Positions 49,187 to 61,320 of a stretch of DNA of 64,000 nucleotides are shown here, piece after piece (the stretch's first letter is position 1; every line of letters starts with the position of its first letter). The DNA lies in contig CP075497.1 in the NCBI GenBank assembly GCA_021613535.1, positions 3,906,001 through 3,970,000 on the forward strand, written 5' to 3'. This stretch comes from Adineta vaga. Taxonomy: Eukaryota > Rotifera. Under the pieces are notes generated by a model. The model made no database searches. It was given only the letters and a program-made list of their open reading frames with translations, and was not told the DNA's origin. The translations under genes were made by a program, and so were the position numbers.

Positions 49187-51683
49187 ATGACGAAAATGCA
49201 GAAAAAAGTAAGTGGAAACCGTAACTTCGAACATTCCTAACTTTGTACAATTGTGTTTTAGTACAAAAAAGGTGCAGCTGTGAATTTCATCAGTCGTAAT
49301 CAAGCGTTACGCAAATTACAATTAACTTTAGCCGATTTTCGGTAAGAAAAGTTTTATTTAGCATTCCAATTTAATGATCTTCTTTTGCTTTTAGACGATT
49401 ATGTATTCTTAAAGGTATATATCCAGTCGAACCAAAGAATCGCCGCAAAGCAAATCGTGGTCGTCTTGCAAATAAAACATATTATTTAGCAAAAGATATA
49501 CGTTTTCTAACACATGAACCTATTATCGATAAATTTCGTAATATGAAAGTAAGGGAAAATATTTATCGAATGCGAGATATTGATCGTTCTATTCTTTAGA
49601 CATATCTTCGACGATTGACCAAAGCAAAAGCACGAAATGAAAAAACACGAGAAGAAACTTTACGTAATAATCGTCCTTTCTATAAATTAGATCATGTTGT
49701 GCGTGAACGGTAAGAAGAATTAAGAATAAAACAACGTCATTTGGATGATTTCTTCTAGATATCCATCATTTGCCGATGCTCTACGAGATTTAGATGATTG
49801 TTTAACACTTATATTTCTCTTTTCGAATTTTCCATTATTGAAAAAACTTTATGAACCACGTCTTCGTTTATGTCGTCGTTTATCTGTTGAATTTCTTCAC
49901 TATGTTATTACGAGTGGATCATTAAAGAAATGTTTCATATCCGTCAAAGGTTATTATTTTCAAGTAGAAATTCGAGGTGAAATCATTACATGGATTATTC
50001 CTCATAAACTTGGCCATAAAGTATACGATTTAGTTTATATGTCTGATTTTTTGTAATCATGTTGTTTTCATCTAGCAACCAGCTGATGTTGATTTTAAAA
50101 TCATGGCAACATTTCTGGAATTTTACACCACTCTTCTTGGTTTTGTTAACTTCAGATTATATTCCGATCTTGGTTTAGTTTATCCACCTAAAGTAAACAA
50201 AACGTTTATCTTTCTGATCAGAACTATTCATTATTTCATTTATAGTTAAACTTTGCTGCAACAACATCATTATCAACACTTTGTTCGGAAGATGAATTTT
50301 CTGATGAAGTTAGTTTCATTTCACATTGATTAGCTATTAAAAATCATGATTTTTCTTTCAAATAGTTTCTTGCTTCACTCGGTTTACCAATAATGAAAAA
50401 ACCAGATTCGAATCCTGTTGATCAAGTTGAAGTTGATCAAGAAGCTGCTCAACTGGTTTGTTGACATATTGTTTACTTATTTCCAGAAGAAAATTGCTTT
50501 TCTGTATGTTTTAGTTGGGTAATACCGAAGCTGATGAAGAAAATCGTCGAAAAGAAGAAGAATCAAAAAAATTACAAAAATTATTTTCGAAATGCAAGTT
50601 TTTCATCGGTCGAGAAGTTCCACGAGAAATGTTTGCCTTCGTTATTCGGTATATTCTTCTTCTTCTTCATATCAAATAACCATACAGTTGAAATTATTTT
50701 TCTTAGTGCATGCGGTGGAAATGTTTCATGGGATAAAACAATGTGTCCTGGTGCAAGTTATGATGTATCTGATGAAACTATTACTCATCAATTAGTTGAT
50801 CGACCAAAACTACATGATATGGTTGTCAATCGGTATGTTTTTATTGAGAAGAAAAATGAGGACAAGATTTGATGATTTCATAGAGTTTATGTTCAACCAC
50901 AATGGATATTTGATTCGATAAATGCACGGGAATTATTACCAGTGGATAAATATCTGCCAGGTAATTTTAGATACACTATTTTTATCATTATTTTACGTTT
51001 CTTTTGATCTATAGGTAGTGTATTACCACCACATCTTTCACCATTTGTTGAAGAAAAAGAAGGTGATTATGTTCCACCAGAACGATTTGGTCAGCGTCAA
51101 GCTGAAGAAGATATTGAGGAAGAAACAATCAAAGAAGGTATAATATAAATTAGATATAAGTAAATCACTATATAAGCAATGTTTACTGTAGTTCCGTCGA
51201 TCAATCTTGTTGAAAATAATGCTTATCTGAACGGTAATCTCAAACGAAAACGTCCAGAAACAGAAGAAACAACGGTGAAACCTAGCACAAAAGAAGAACG
51301 AGTAAGCATTCAAAGTCAGAATATAGAATTCGTTCGAATATATGTTCTAATTTAGAAACGAGCAATGCGTGTTGAATCTGGTCAAGTACAAAATGTTAAT
51401 GTTTCAAATATTGTGAAGCGTAAAGCCGATGAAGAAAAACGTTTACGTGAAATGACTATTCCGAAGAAACAAAAACGTCTCTATGACAAGATCAAATTTT
51501 CACAAAAGAAGAAACGACAAGAGGTGAGTTCGATTATTTTTTTCTTAGAAAAAATAAGATTCACGTTTATTTAAATATAAAAATATTTAGGTGGAAAAAT
51601 TGAAACGTAAACGTGCTGATCATGATAAGAATACTAAACAAAATTCAAGCAATGATAAGAAAAAACAAATGAAATTGTCATGA
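49187..51683 (+). CDS. PES1: Pescadillo, ribosome biogenesis factor
   Basis: About ten exons join in frame. The N-terminal pescadillo domain is clear: [60 protein letters not shown] and [25 protein letters not shown] domain follows ([48 protein letters not shown]). The C-terminus is lysine-rich and charged ([28 protein letters not shown]). Pescadillo joins BOP1 and WDR12 in the nucleolus to process the 28S and 5.8S rRNA precursors. The start is set by MTKMQKKYKKGAA, where YKKG is the conserved opening. An AG acceptor at 49149-49150 lies 36 bp upstream of the ATG. Its stop is 88 bp from that of the convergent gene at 51772. Confidence 0.94.
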
Positions 51684-51771
51684 TTTTAACGATTAATTGA
51701 TTATTTCTGTTTTTCTACCATTGTTATTTGTTTTGTGGTCAAAGATACAATAAAAATAAACATTAAAGAAA

Positions 51772-54488
51772 TCATTCAGTATTATTTTTAAAAGATGGAA
51801 CTGGAGAATAAGCAAATCTTTTCACTTGGGGTATGTCTGGATCAGGAGTATCGAGTCTACTATTGAAATAGTCAGCATCTTCGTCACTCTAAAAATCAAT
51901 AAATAAGAAAAAACAAAAAAACGGAACTAATTTATATTACATGTTCTTGATCATATGTAAGATCTTCTTGTGAAGAGTAATCGTTTTGAGATTGAATTCG
52001 TAATTCAGTTACATGATCTGAATTTGCTAGATTAGACATCTATGAAAAGAAAATCGACATGTTCTATCACCCAGTTTTCGAATGAAATAGAGAAATGAAT
52101 CTTGATTGTATTCATACCCATGGATCGTCGAGTTCTGTCAAAAGATGCAATGTATTTACTATGATGAGAAAAACAGAATGAAATCTTGTCAATAAAAACC
52201 AAACTAACAATCAGTAACTGTCATAGAATCTGCATAATATATCCAATGATCTCGACCAGTCAATGATATTGAACTCGGATTATAGTCATTTGATTGCATA
52301 TGTCGAAGTCGAATAAAAATTCGATGTTCATGATATTTCGGTTCATTCGGAACTGTAAACTGTAGTAGACACTAAAGATACAATAGAAGAATAGCTGCTG
52401 TTTGAAATCATATGAAAATATCTAGAATCTTTGACGATTTTATTTGAAATACTTACTGGACAATCGATAACATATTCAGCTTGAACACAAATATGTGGAT
52501 TTTTGAATAATTCAACAAGTCGTTCGTCACTGATTGTATTCCAGAATGGTATGAAAACTAATTCGAATTGAAAAGGACATACATGATAATCTGTTTTTGC
52601 TTGATTGAAATCATAATTGCAATAGACATAAGCAGGATCTTTGGCTTTTAACTCATGTTTAGGTTGAACAATACGCATAATACGTAATGTTTCAAATGCT
52701 TTACTATTTCGTAATGGTGGATGCAATGTTTCAGCTAATAAAATATCATTTTCCCCATAAGCAGCAGCATAAAGTCGAACATGTTCTTGACTAAAAGTTT
52801 CTCTTTCGTTTTCAGCAAATAAAAAAAGCTGTTTGACACGTTTTTCTTCTATAAATACAGAGAAAAGAAAAGACTGATTTTAAAAGACTAAATATTCATT
52901 ATTTTGTAACTTACTATGAATTTTAAGACGTTTCATAACTTCGCTATTGCTTATTTCGAAATTATTATCAAGATCATCCAATTCATTAAATGGTAAATAT
53001 CGAAGAATATTTTGATTTTTTCGACGATCTTTCATAAATTGTGGATAATCTGTGCTTTTCGTTACTAGAATAGCTAATGTACCGTTATCTTTAGAATCAC
53101 TATTAATGAAAAAGAAACGAAGATATTTTTCAATAAAATGATCTTTAATAATAAACACTTACGAGTTTGCTAAATTCGCTTGAAAATCCTCCTGTTCAAA
53201 ACATGATCTGACATAATTTGCGTTATTAATTGAATTGAATAATTTTGGTCTATACCATAAATACAAATATCTTATAGTAAAATTCTTTTTTCAATTACGT
53301 GAATTTTAATTCTGGACCATAAACATCCGCTACGATGATACCAGATGAATGACTTAAACAATAAACTTTTTCTCTCGCTGTATTTCGTGCTGATGCTCCA
53401 TTTTGTTTCGCCGTTCTTGATTTTAACTTAAAAAAAACCGAAAACAAAATATTTCCTATCAGCAAGATTTCATATCATTTACTTTACAAATCCAACGAAT
53501 AGCATGGTAATCCATTCGTGCAGGAATCATGTTACTAATTAGACAAAGAACAATTCTATACGATGGTAATCTAGCATTATTTCCACAACGTAACTATATT
53601 TTGCAAATGGAATCGATGAAATTGAAGTTTTAGAAGTAAATAGATCAATTACCGTCATTTCACAATGAAATGCACCTTCACGTTTTTCTGCATCATATCT
53701 AAACAGGATTAAATTTTTTATTAGAATACAGATTAAGTTTTGTTACCTGAAACGTGTCAAAGTATTTTTTGATGTCCATGGATTTGATATAAGTTTTGGT
53801 AGAAGCTGAAAACAAGAAAAATATCAATGAAGAGAAAGTAAAGAAAATTAACGTACAATAGGTCGACCATTATTACATGGATAAATGAACGGATTTTCGC
53901 TGTTCAAACAACGAAAATTCAGATAGAGTTCGTGAAAATCTAAAATCTCATTTTTTGATAAAGAGAAAACTTTGAATTAAATATTTATTATAACCTTGAA
54001 CTTCTTCATTTCTATTAATATTATTATCGATTGCTTGACAATATCTTTTCAAATCATCATTGTTAAAATCTCGTAAACGTTTCAATTCTAAATATAATGA
54101 AATTTCATAACTAATTTGTTGTGAACGTTCGACTTCGAATGGATAATGCAGGGAAGATTGAACATTTCGTCGAAGTGTGTAAGGATGTGGATAAGATGTA
54201 TCATTGTGTTTATAATACGCTTCAAATTCAAATTCAAGTATCGTATCGCTCTAAATAATCTATTTGACATTTCGATACAAAAATATTATCTAGATGATTC
54301 ACTTGAATGAAAAATGTTCTTGTTTCTTTCGTTATAAATTGAAATACAGCAGTTGGAGTAGAATCACTCGATTCCGATAGACGGCCATGAACAAGACTAT
54401 AAAGTCAATTTATTGTTATAAGTTTACACACAATGCAAACCAATTACCTTATTTCCAGTTGAGAAAGACTATTTAAAAATTGATCCAT
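51772..54488 (-). CDS. Large protein of unknown function
   Basis: At least ten short exons join in frame, from MDQFLNSLSQLEIS (54488) to SFKNNTE and the stop at 51772-51774. For example, 54488-about 54448 joins an exon reading LVHGRLSESSDSTPTAVFQF, and a 52 bp intron precedes SDTILEFEFEAYYKHND. The product is about 620 residues. Notable pieces are LRCGNNARLPSYRIVLCLIS, KVYCLSHSSGIIVADVYGPE, LFLFAENERETFSQEHVRL and CVQAEYVIDCP. There is no signal peptide or membrane helix and no low complexity except an acidic Ser/Asp-rich end. Alternating strands and loops suggest a folded, beta-rich protein, but I recognise no family. A rapidly evolving transcription or signalling factor is possible, but nothing here proves it. 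Confidence 0.65.
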
Positions 54489-56655
54489 TCTCTTCGATCG
54501 TATATTAAGAAGAAAGCATTTATTGTGGTGTCTTACTTGAATACAATGTTATTTCACGTTTGAAATGCTTATTGAAAAAGTGACTTTCGTATTCCTTTAA
54601 ATACAAGTGCATGAGGTATTGACGTATTGACACATCTATTTTTCAAATCTTACATTGTTCTCCGATAGTTTAAAGCCAAACATCTGAAGAGAATATATTT
54701 TGTTGTTGTTGTTGTTGTTGTTGTTGTTCGTTCTCTACTTCCTTTTTATAAAAACGAAAACTACTCCTATCACATCTTTATTATTTATCTCTCTCTCTCT
54801 CTCCTCTACATACGTATACATTTTTATGAAGGCATCGATGAAAAGAATAGAAAAAAAAGTAGACATTTTGAAAGAAAGAAAGAAAAAAACATGATCTGTG
54901 ATTTTTGTTGTTTACCGACTTTCTGAAAAAATTATTGCAACCAAAGTGATTTAAATCATAACGAGAAACCATACATATTCATGTTGGCTTCACCTTTACA
55001 ACAAAAACAGGTAAAAAGTCATGCATAATTATAATTAAGTAGATTAGAGCAACAGATAAAGCAAAAGGTGTGACTTTCAACTGATTTCTTTCGCTACGAG
55101 AGTGGGACGGGAGAGATAAACAGAGAAGGAGTGAGAAACCCTTTTACTAGATGCTCTTTATGGATCGTGCTTTGTACTATTTGTGATATTTAATTTATGA
55201 GACAAGAATCTTATTTTATTTGAATTTATTTTCTCATTTCAGTTTACCAGACACAACATACAAGGAGCAACCAAACAGAATCATTTTCACCCTCAAAAAA
55301 AAAAGAAAAACAATTACTACAACAGCAGAAATAAGAATAATGAATTTTAATATTAGAAATGATAAAATAAATCTTTTTTATCTTTTATTAAACATTTTTA
55401 ATTCTATCTTAGATTTGTTCTCTGAATATTGTTGTTTATAATTATATATATAAATCTTTAACAAAAGATATAACTAGCTTATTAAATGTCGTATTTCATC
55501 ATGGAATGAAACTATAATTTACCTTTAATTTTTTGTTTACTTGATATACATATTAAAACGATATATTCGATATTAAAAATCTTTTCAAAATTCTTATATT
55601 GATAATGAATAAATCATATCACTTGTTTTTTATTATGATGATTATATGTAATTATAAAAACATTATGCAAAATAGTAAAGGTAACAATATTATTGATTTT
55701 TTTTTCGTATAAGTCAACTATGTTTTGATCCTATCAGTCATTAGTCATCGATAACGAGTTGAATCTTAAGGTTAAAAGGATGATGTAATGATTATATACG
55801 CTTGTTTTTTAAATGATGATTTTGTAAAATATGGGCAACTACTTACCGCGAAGTATTTTTGGATATCAGAGATAAGAAATAATCGATTTCTTGAACAAGA
55901 TCATTGTCGTTATTGTAATTGATATTGTTGCCGTAGCATCTATTGTCTTGCATGTGATCATTACCACTAATAATTGGCGTAATCGTCGCCCAGGACGGTC
56001 ATTCTATCTTCTGGAAACGACGAGAAAAGTCGCTTATTTTCAATCGAATTCCGACTGTATTCTGTCACAAGTCATACATTTATCTACACTGTAAAAAGAA
56101 TGGTACCACAAGAAACTATCAAAAGTTTTAAACAGTTTTTCGAGCCATGAGAAAAAAGAAGGTTTCAAATATTCAAAAAGGTTCTATCTAGGATCTTTTC
56201 CTGTCTTTCAAAGATGAAAACATATAAAGTGCACTAGAATGGTAAGAAAAAAACGTATCGATCATTGTCATAAATTGTAAAGAGAAAAGAACGATCCTGA
56301 AACAAAAAAATCAAGCATGCTACTACAGCAGATTCTCTCGGACTCTAGGTTCCTAAAGGATCTGTAGAATACGAGAGGATCTACTTTTCCTCCTTGATTT
56401 TTTACTATATCTATAGACTAACATTGTACTAAACATGAGAACGTTTCAAAATCATGTATTACATAATGAAAATGATGATCAAGATTTGAATATAACTTTG
56501 AGATAACAATAAGACAAATGTTGAATTCTACTGTAAAATAGTTGATCTTCCTTTTTCTTTACTTATTCTATTATTGTTGTACACTTTGTGTCATGACAAA
56601 TTTTATTTGTTTTGCAATAAGAATACATTTTTTTTTCTACAAGATTTCTCGATTA
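54489..56655. other. Mostly gene-free DNA with a (TTG)n tract
   Basis: The stretch is AT-rich. It has a (TTG)n microsatellite at 54701-54728 and a CT run at about 54788-54802. The open frames at 54700-54972 and 55891-56094 lack splice context and family resemblance. Confidence 0.45.
54701..54728. repeat. (TTG)n microsatellite
   Basis: About nine TTG units in tandem, about 210 bp upstream of the start of the gene at 54488, outside any supported exon. Confidence 0.85.
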
Positions 56656-56952
56656 TCATCGATGGTCTCTTTCATCAATTTCATTTTGTTTAGTTTCTCT
56701 TGCATCCCCGTTTGTTATGTTCACTGATGATTGGAGCTGTGAACAAACAAATAGAAGACATTTTTTTTTGGAAAGAAAATTTTTCTCTTACTGTGTTGTT
56801 TGCTGTTGATAACATTTCATATACTTCTAATACAACAGAATGTGAACATCGATCAGAATAATCTGATAAAATGATTTACTTTGATCGACATTTATGGGAT
56901 CAAATGGTTCGTTGTTATAACGACACTCTGTTCTGTTATTTTGAAAACTCAT
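56656..56952 (-). pseudogene. Candidate small two-exon gene with a frame break
   Basis: On the minus strand an ATG at 56952 opens MSFQNNRTECRYNNEPFDPI. Thirty-odd codons later the coding-like sequence continues in another frame as DYSDRCSHSVVLEVYEML and STANNT, up to a good donor (GTAAGA, about 56790). An acceptor near 56737 leads to LQSSVNITNGDARETKQNEI and a stop at 56656. The frame change coincides with GTAAAT...ATCAG at about 56878-56862, so either a 17-nt intron or a one-base indel restores the frame. Composition and splice signals look gene-like, but the product, about 90 residues, is not recognised. It could be a young pseudogene, an assembly error or chance. Confidence 0.35.
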
Positions 56953-58391
56953 TACCAAAAACCTACTTCAGATCGATAAGATTATTATTTAAAAACTCAC
57001 AACTAAGTCTAGCTTATAAATGATGAATAATTTCAATATACATATAGAATGTATGAGAAAACGATAAGAATCTTTCTTCAAGTTCAAAATAGACCATCTT
57101 TTTTTTTATAGAAAACAAACTTACATTTGATAAAATTACTGTTTTTCAATATAGACGTTGTGTTTTTATTCTTTACTAGCACGTAACTCTATGGATATAT
57201 ATATATAGATACAAATGCTATTAACTACTTACCACATTTCTGATATTTACCAACACTTAAACTTATTATGTCATATCGTGGTGGCAATGACTTCCGTTAG
57301 TCAAACGTAGGTCTAGGTCATGATTAAGATTGATCAAAATTCAAGACACGCCCACAATGTAACATTATAATCATGGTAGATATTAGATTATTTATCTTCG
57401 CCATTCAATAACTCATCAGAATACTATTTAACTGGAAAGAGTACGAAATCAGACGTAGAAAAAAAAGAGAAGACACGTTTTTCAAGGTATATTTAAAGGA
57501 AGTCATGAGAAAAAAAGATTAATTTTAGATAATTATTTTACAATTGACATTTTGTATCATATTACATTTTCCAAGTTTTAATTAAAATTCAATTTGATTC
57601 AGATCATTTTACTTCAAAATAACCATTTTGATGAAGATATATTTCTATTCATGACTTATACGTCATTAAACTACAATGAAAAAGTTTCGTATCCTATTTT
57701 GTCAATTAAAATACCGCCTCTGTATAACTTTATTCAAGATCATGTCGAACATTTTATGATATTATTAACAACATTGTGCAAGTTTTCAGTTGATCGCATA
57801 GTGGGCAAGTCATGCCGTGTCATAAATACGTCACTATTAGTCAAATAATTTGAATATATACACTTAGTGGTACTTCATCTCTCTTCGTCTGAAAATATTT
57901 GATGTGTTTAACACTAAGATATTTATTTTTTATTCTAAAAAGAAACAACACTCGTAACATTAGTTTTTCGTTTTAAAAACGTTCGAGAAGAAAGAAAAAT
58001 ATTTGATGTGTTTATCAATAGATATCTACATGAGAACGGAAAGAACTAAACTATCTAGGAGAAAAAAAAATGTTAATTAAACAAATAAAAAAAGAAGAGA
58101 CATGATGATGCAGATCTGACTTTTGAATATAGAATAAGTGAAGAAAAAAAAAACTTTTTTTTAAAAAATGTACAAAATTCATGACACAAATATTGGAATG
58201 TGAAAATGAATCAAAACAAGAAAGAAGAAAAGTATCTGATTGATAGATATATAATAAACAGAGAAGATAAGCATGATCATTCTTGAGCAATTCATAGAGA
58301 TAAATATATATCTGACGATGAGCAAAAAGAACGAAACCCATAACCAAAATTTATAAAAAAAAAAGAAGAGAAACAATTAAATTGCTAAGAT
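56953..58391. other. Intergenic stretch, no gene seen
   Basis: AT-rich DNA with poly-A and poly-T runs and an AT tract at about 57193-57206. None of the open frames looks coding. The last part should hold the 3' untranslated region of the dispanin-like gene. Confidence 0.45.
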
Positions 58392-59047
58392 CTAACCATT
58401 TGTACGTGGCCATGAATCGAGTCCATAGAAGAAACCAAGCATCAATGCAACACCACAAATGACACTCGTAATGCATAAAGCTAAAGCTCGTTTATTTAAT
58501 TTACGTGATTCATCAAGAAAACCATCCTTGCATTTCACTTGTGCTTTACGAGCAAGACCAAATGCGATTATACCTAGATGAAAAACAAAAGAAATGAAAT
58601 GCAATAAGAATAATCAAGATTTAATTTACCTGTTGGTGGAAAAAGAAAAATACATAGAGTAGCAAACCAACGCCAATCACTAGGACGTTTAGGTAGTTGT
58701 GGATCGAATTTTTTTCGACGTTCAACCACCGTTGCCGTACTTGATACATTTGAAATACCCGATGATAAAGTTCGAATAGTAAATGTACTCGAATACAATG
58801 GATTAGTTGGTCTTACTTGAGGATATTCTAAAGAAATACAATGGAATTTTATCGAATTATCAATATTGTTTATTTTACCACTATAAGTTAATTTTGATGT
58901 ACGTGAACCAACCGATTTTGAACCAACAGATTTTGTATCAATATCACTGGGTGCTGCAGAATATGGTCGAGCAATATGTGATACTGGCGAGCCGAGATAA
59001 TCGAGTTTGATCGTATTTTCTGATACGCTACTCGTAATCGACGACAT
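58392..59047 (-). CDS. Dispanin/CD225-like two-helix membrane protein
   Basis: Three exons: 59047-58879, 58827-58631 and about 58574-58392. The N-terminal 120 residues are Ser/Thr-rich and disordered, with tandem KSVGSKSVGSR. The C-terminus has the CD225 pattern: a first helix WRWFATLCIFLFPPTGIIAF, a basic loop with RKAQVKCKDG and LNKRALALC, and a second helix ITSVICGVALMLGFFYG. FPPTG followed by a helix break is typical of this family, which includes IFITM-like and PRRT-type proteins that sit in plasma or endosomal membranes and influence membrane fusion or receptor trafficking. The exact member cannot be named. The intron at 58828-58878 is 51 bp, in frame and stop-free, so retention would insert 17 residues into the disordered part. 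Confidence 0.75.
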
Positions 59048-59356
59048 CGCTTCTTCTACTTTTCAATCAAACACACCTGATTGATATATGATGTGGTTTG
59101 GTTTGTTGTTGTTTTTTGTCGCTTGACGTTATTCTTCTCTCGTGCAAACATTTCATCCAATCATTGTTTTATATTTAACCTCACAATTGATAAATAGAAC
59201 AAAATGCATTACTGTGTTAGAATTTTATGCATGTTTATTGGTTATTTTCAGCGAAGAAAAGCGGAATAATAATAATCATGTCATGGCGTTGAATTTAATT
59301 TTCGTGTAGAAAAAAAGCTCTAAACTAATAAAAATTTCATAGAAATAAGTTTCTTT
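59048..59356. promoter_or_regulatory. Upstream region between dispanin-like and E2F genes
   Basis: About 310 bp between two divergent start codons. An acceptor-like TTATTTTCAG ends at 59251, about 105 bp before the E2F start, and may be a trans-splice site or the end of a 5' intron. No coding sequence is visible. Confidence 0.4.
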
Positions 59357-60570
59357 ATGAGTAAAGAACATTTAGAAAATGGAGTATCTCCTTTGAAACC
59401 AACGGCAACTAGTTCAACATCATGTCCGTTTCTTATCACCGATTGTGATGATGATGATGATGATGATTCCAATTCGAATAAAGCAGCAATAACTAGTAGT
59501 AATTCTACTGGTGGTACTCCATCTAAAAGACGATTTGGTTATTCACGACAAGAAAAAAGTTTAGGAACATTAACACGTCGATTTATGTCATTATTGAGAC
59601 AATCAAAAACGGGTGTTATGGATTTAAAACATGTAAGTAATGTGATTTATTTGAAAATAGTTATGCTATCTATTCTTAGAAATGAATAATTGTCATATTA
59701 AAACATTCAATTTTCTATTACAGGTTGCAGATTGTCTTGCGACGAAACAAAAACGACGAATATATGATATTACCAATGTACTGGAAGGTATTGGTCTTAT
59801 TGAAAAGCAATCAAAGAATATGATAAAATGGAAGTATGTTGAAGAATTAGTTTGAAGAAAGAATATTGTTTTATTGTTGAATTTGATTTGAAGAGGTGCT
59901 ATATCCGGTGATAATACCATTGAAGCTTATGAACGACTTCATCGAGCTCAAGCTCAATTACAAGAATTGGAAGATGAATCAACATTTTGGACAGAAAAAC
60001 TTCGTCTTATTGAACGTAGTATTTCAAATACATTGGATGATATTACATTAAAAGAGTAAATCAATGGATTTTAGAAAATTTTCATGTAGATTATATTTTT
60101 TTATTGAAGTGTATTGTATTTGACAAAAGATGATCTATGTCAAGCAATGGATGATGAAGTTATTGTTGTAGCCGAAGGTATAAATGGAACTATGATGAAA
60201 ATCAATGAACTACATGTAAGGAAAATTTTATTCTAATAGAAATGAATCTAAAATATAAATGTATCATAGAATGGTGAAAAGATATCTCAGCAATTTCATC
60301 TTCAAACTCGTCATTATCCAGTTAATTTAAAAGTTTTAAATCGTCAATCACAAGCAGCAGCATCGAATACTACAAATTCTGATCAAAGTATATCACAACT
60401 ATCTCTCATAAACTTTTATATAAGAAAATAAAATCTATCTTTTAGTATCCATAGATCCGTTCATTGCACTGGGTGAAATGGCTCAACCAGATGATTACTA
60501 TTCTATCATGGACGATACCATAGGTGTCTGTGATTTGTATGATATTGATGATACGACGTCAGTGTCATAG
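59357..60570 (+). CDS. E2F transcription factor, E2F4/5 type
   Basis: Six exons join in frame. After an Asp-run and Ser/Thr-rich start comes the winged-helix DNA-binding domain: [40 protein letters not shown] and [20 protein letters not shown], with the invariant [12 protein letters not shown]. The leucine-zipper and marked-box region follows ([35 protein letters not shown]). The C-terminus has an acidic pocket-protein-binding motif ([12 protein letters not shown]) like that at the end of E2F4 and E2F5. No N-terminal cyclin-binding region of the E2F1-3 type is present. The protein should pair with DP and recruit Rb-family proteins to cell-cycle promoters. The first exon ends at 59632 with KH just before the recognition helix. 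Confidence 0.92.
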
Positions 60571-61320
60571 GTTGTTTTTTTTAAACATATGTATATCAGA
60601 AATAATTTATTTGTAAAAAGATTTTTGTTCAGTTTAAAATTTTTTCAAAACTTTGTTTGCTTTTTGTGTTTATATGTATTAAGTTATTAGCCTGTCAGAC
60701 AGTTTATTTGAATAAAAATCTTCGTAGAAACAAAATATAAGAATCAAGAAATGACAACACACTTTAAATCAATGATAAAGTTATAAAAAAAGCAATAAAA
60801 TATCTTTTATAAGAATTAAATTTTACCTTGATGCAACTTCATTGAAAATGCTTCAATAAATTGACGATATTCAATAGCTAGCGACCTCTATGAAGTTTCT
60901 CTTAGCGACGAGCTTTCTGTGCATCGGCTGGTGTTTTATTCGCATGCGTTATAACAAGGTTTGTAAACAGAGTAAACATCGAGTCAGTTGGTTGATTATT
61001 TGATTCGTTCGTTCTTGTCTATACGATAAAATCTTCGATCGATATTTTATACGTTTATTTCTTCTCTATGTAATATGTTTAATAAAAAAAAAGAGGGCTT
61101 ATTTTGATAGGATCATTTATTTATCTATCAAAATGAAATTTTTTTTATTTGTTTTTTTTTATTTTTTTTTCAGTTGTCCCTTCGTTCTCGTTCGTCGTCT
61201 TGTCCCTTTTGCGATGGTCGTCGTCGTTGTTCGTCAATATTCGTTAACGTCTTTTCTTCGTACAATCGTCTCGTCTCGTTCATCAATGTATTTTCTTCAA
61301 CAAATTCTTAATCACTACTA
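60571..61320. other. Upstream region of the CELF gene
   Basis: About 750 bp with no supported gene. A very long pyrimidine tract followed by AG (61172-61173) comes about 150 bp before the CELF start codon, most likely a splice acceptor for the 5' leader. The frame at 61133-61321 reads this tract and is not coding. Confidence 0.5.
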
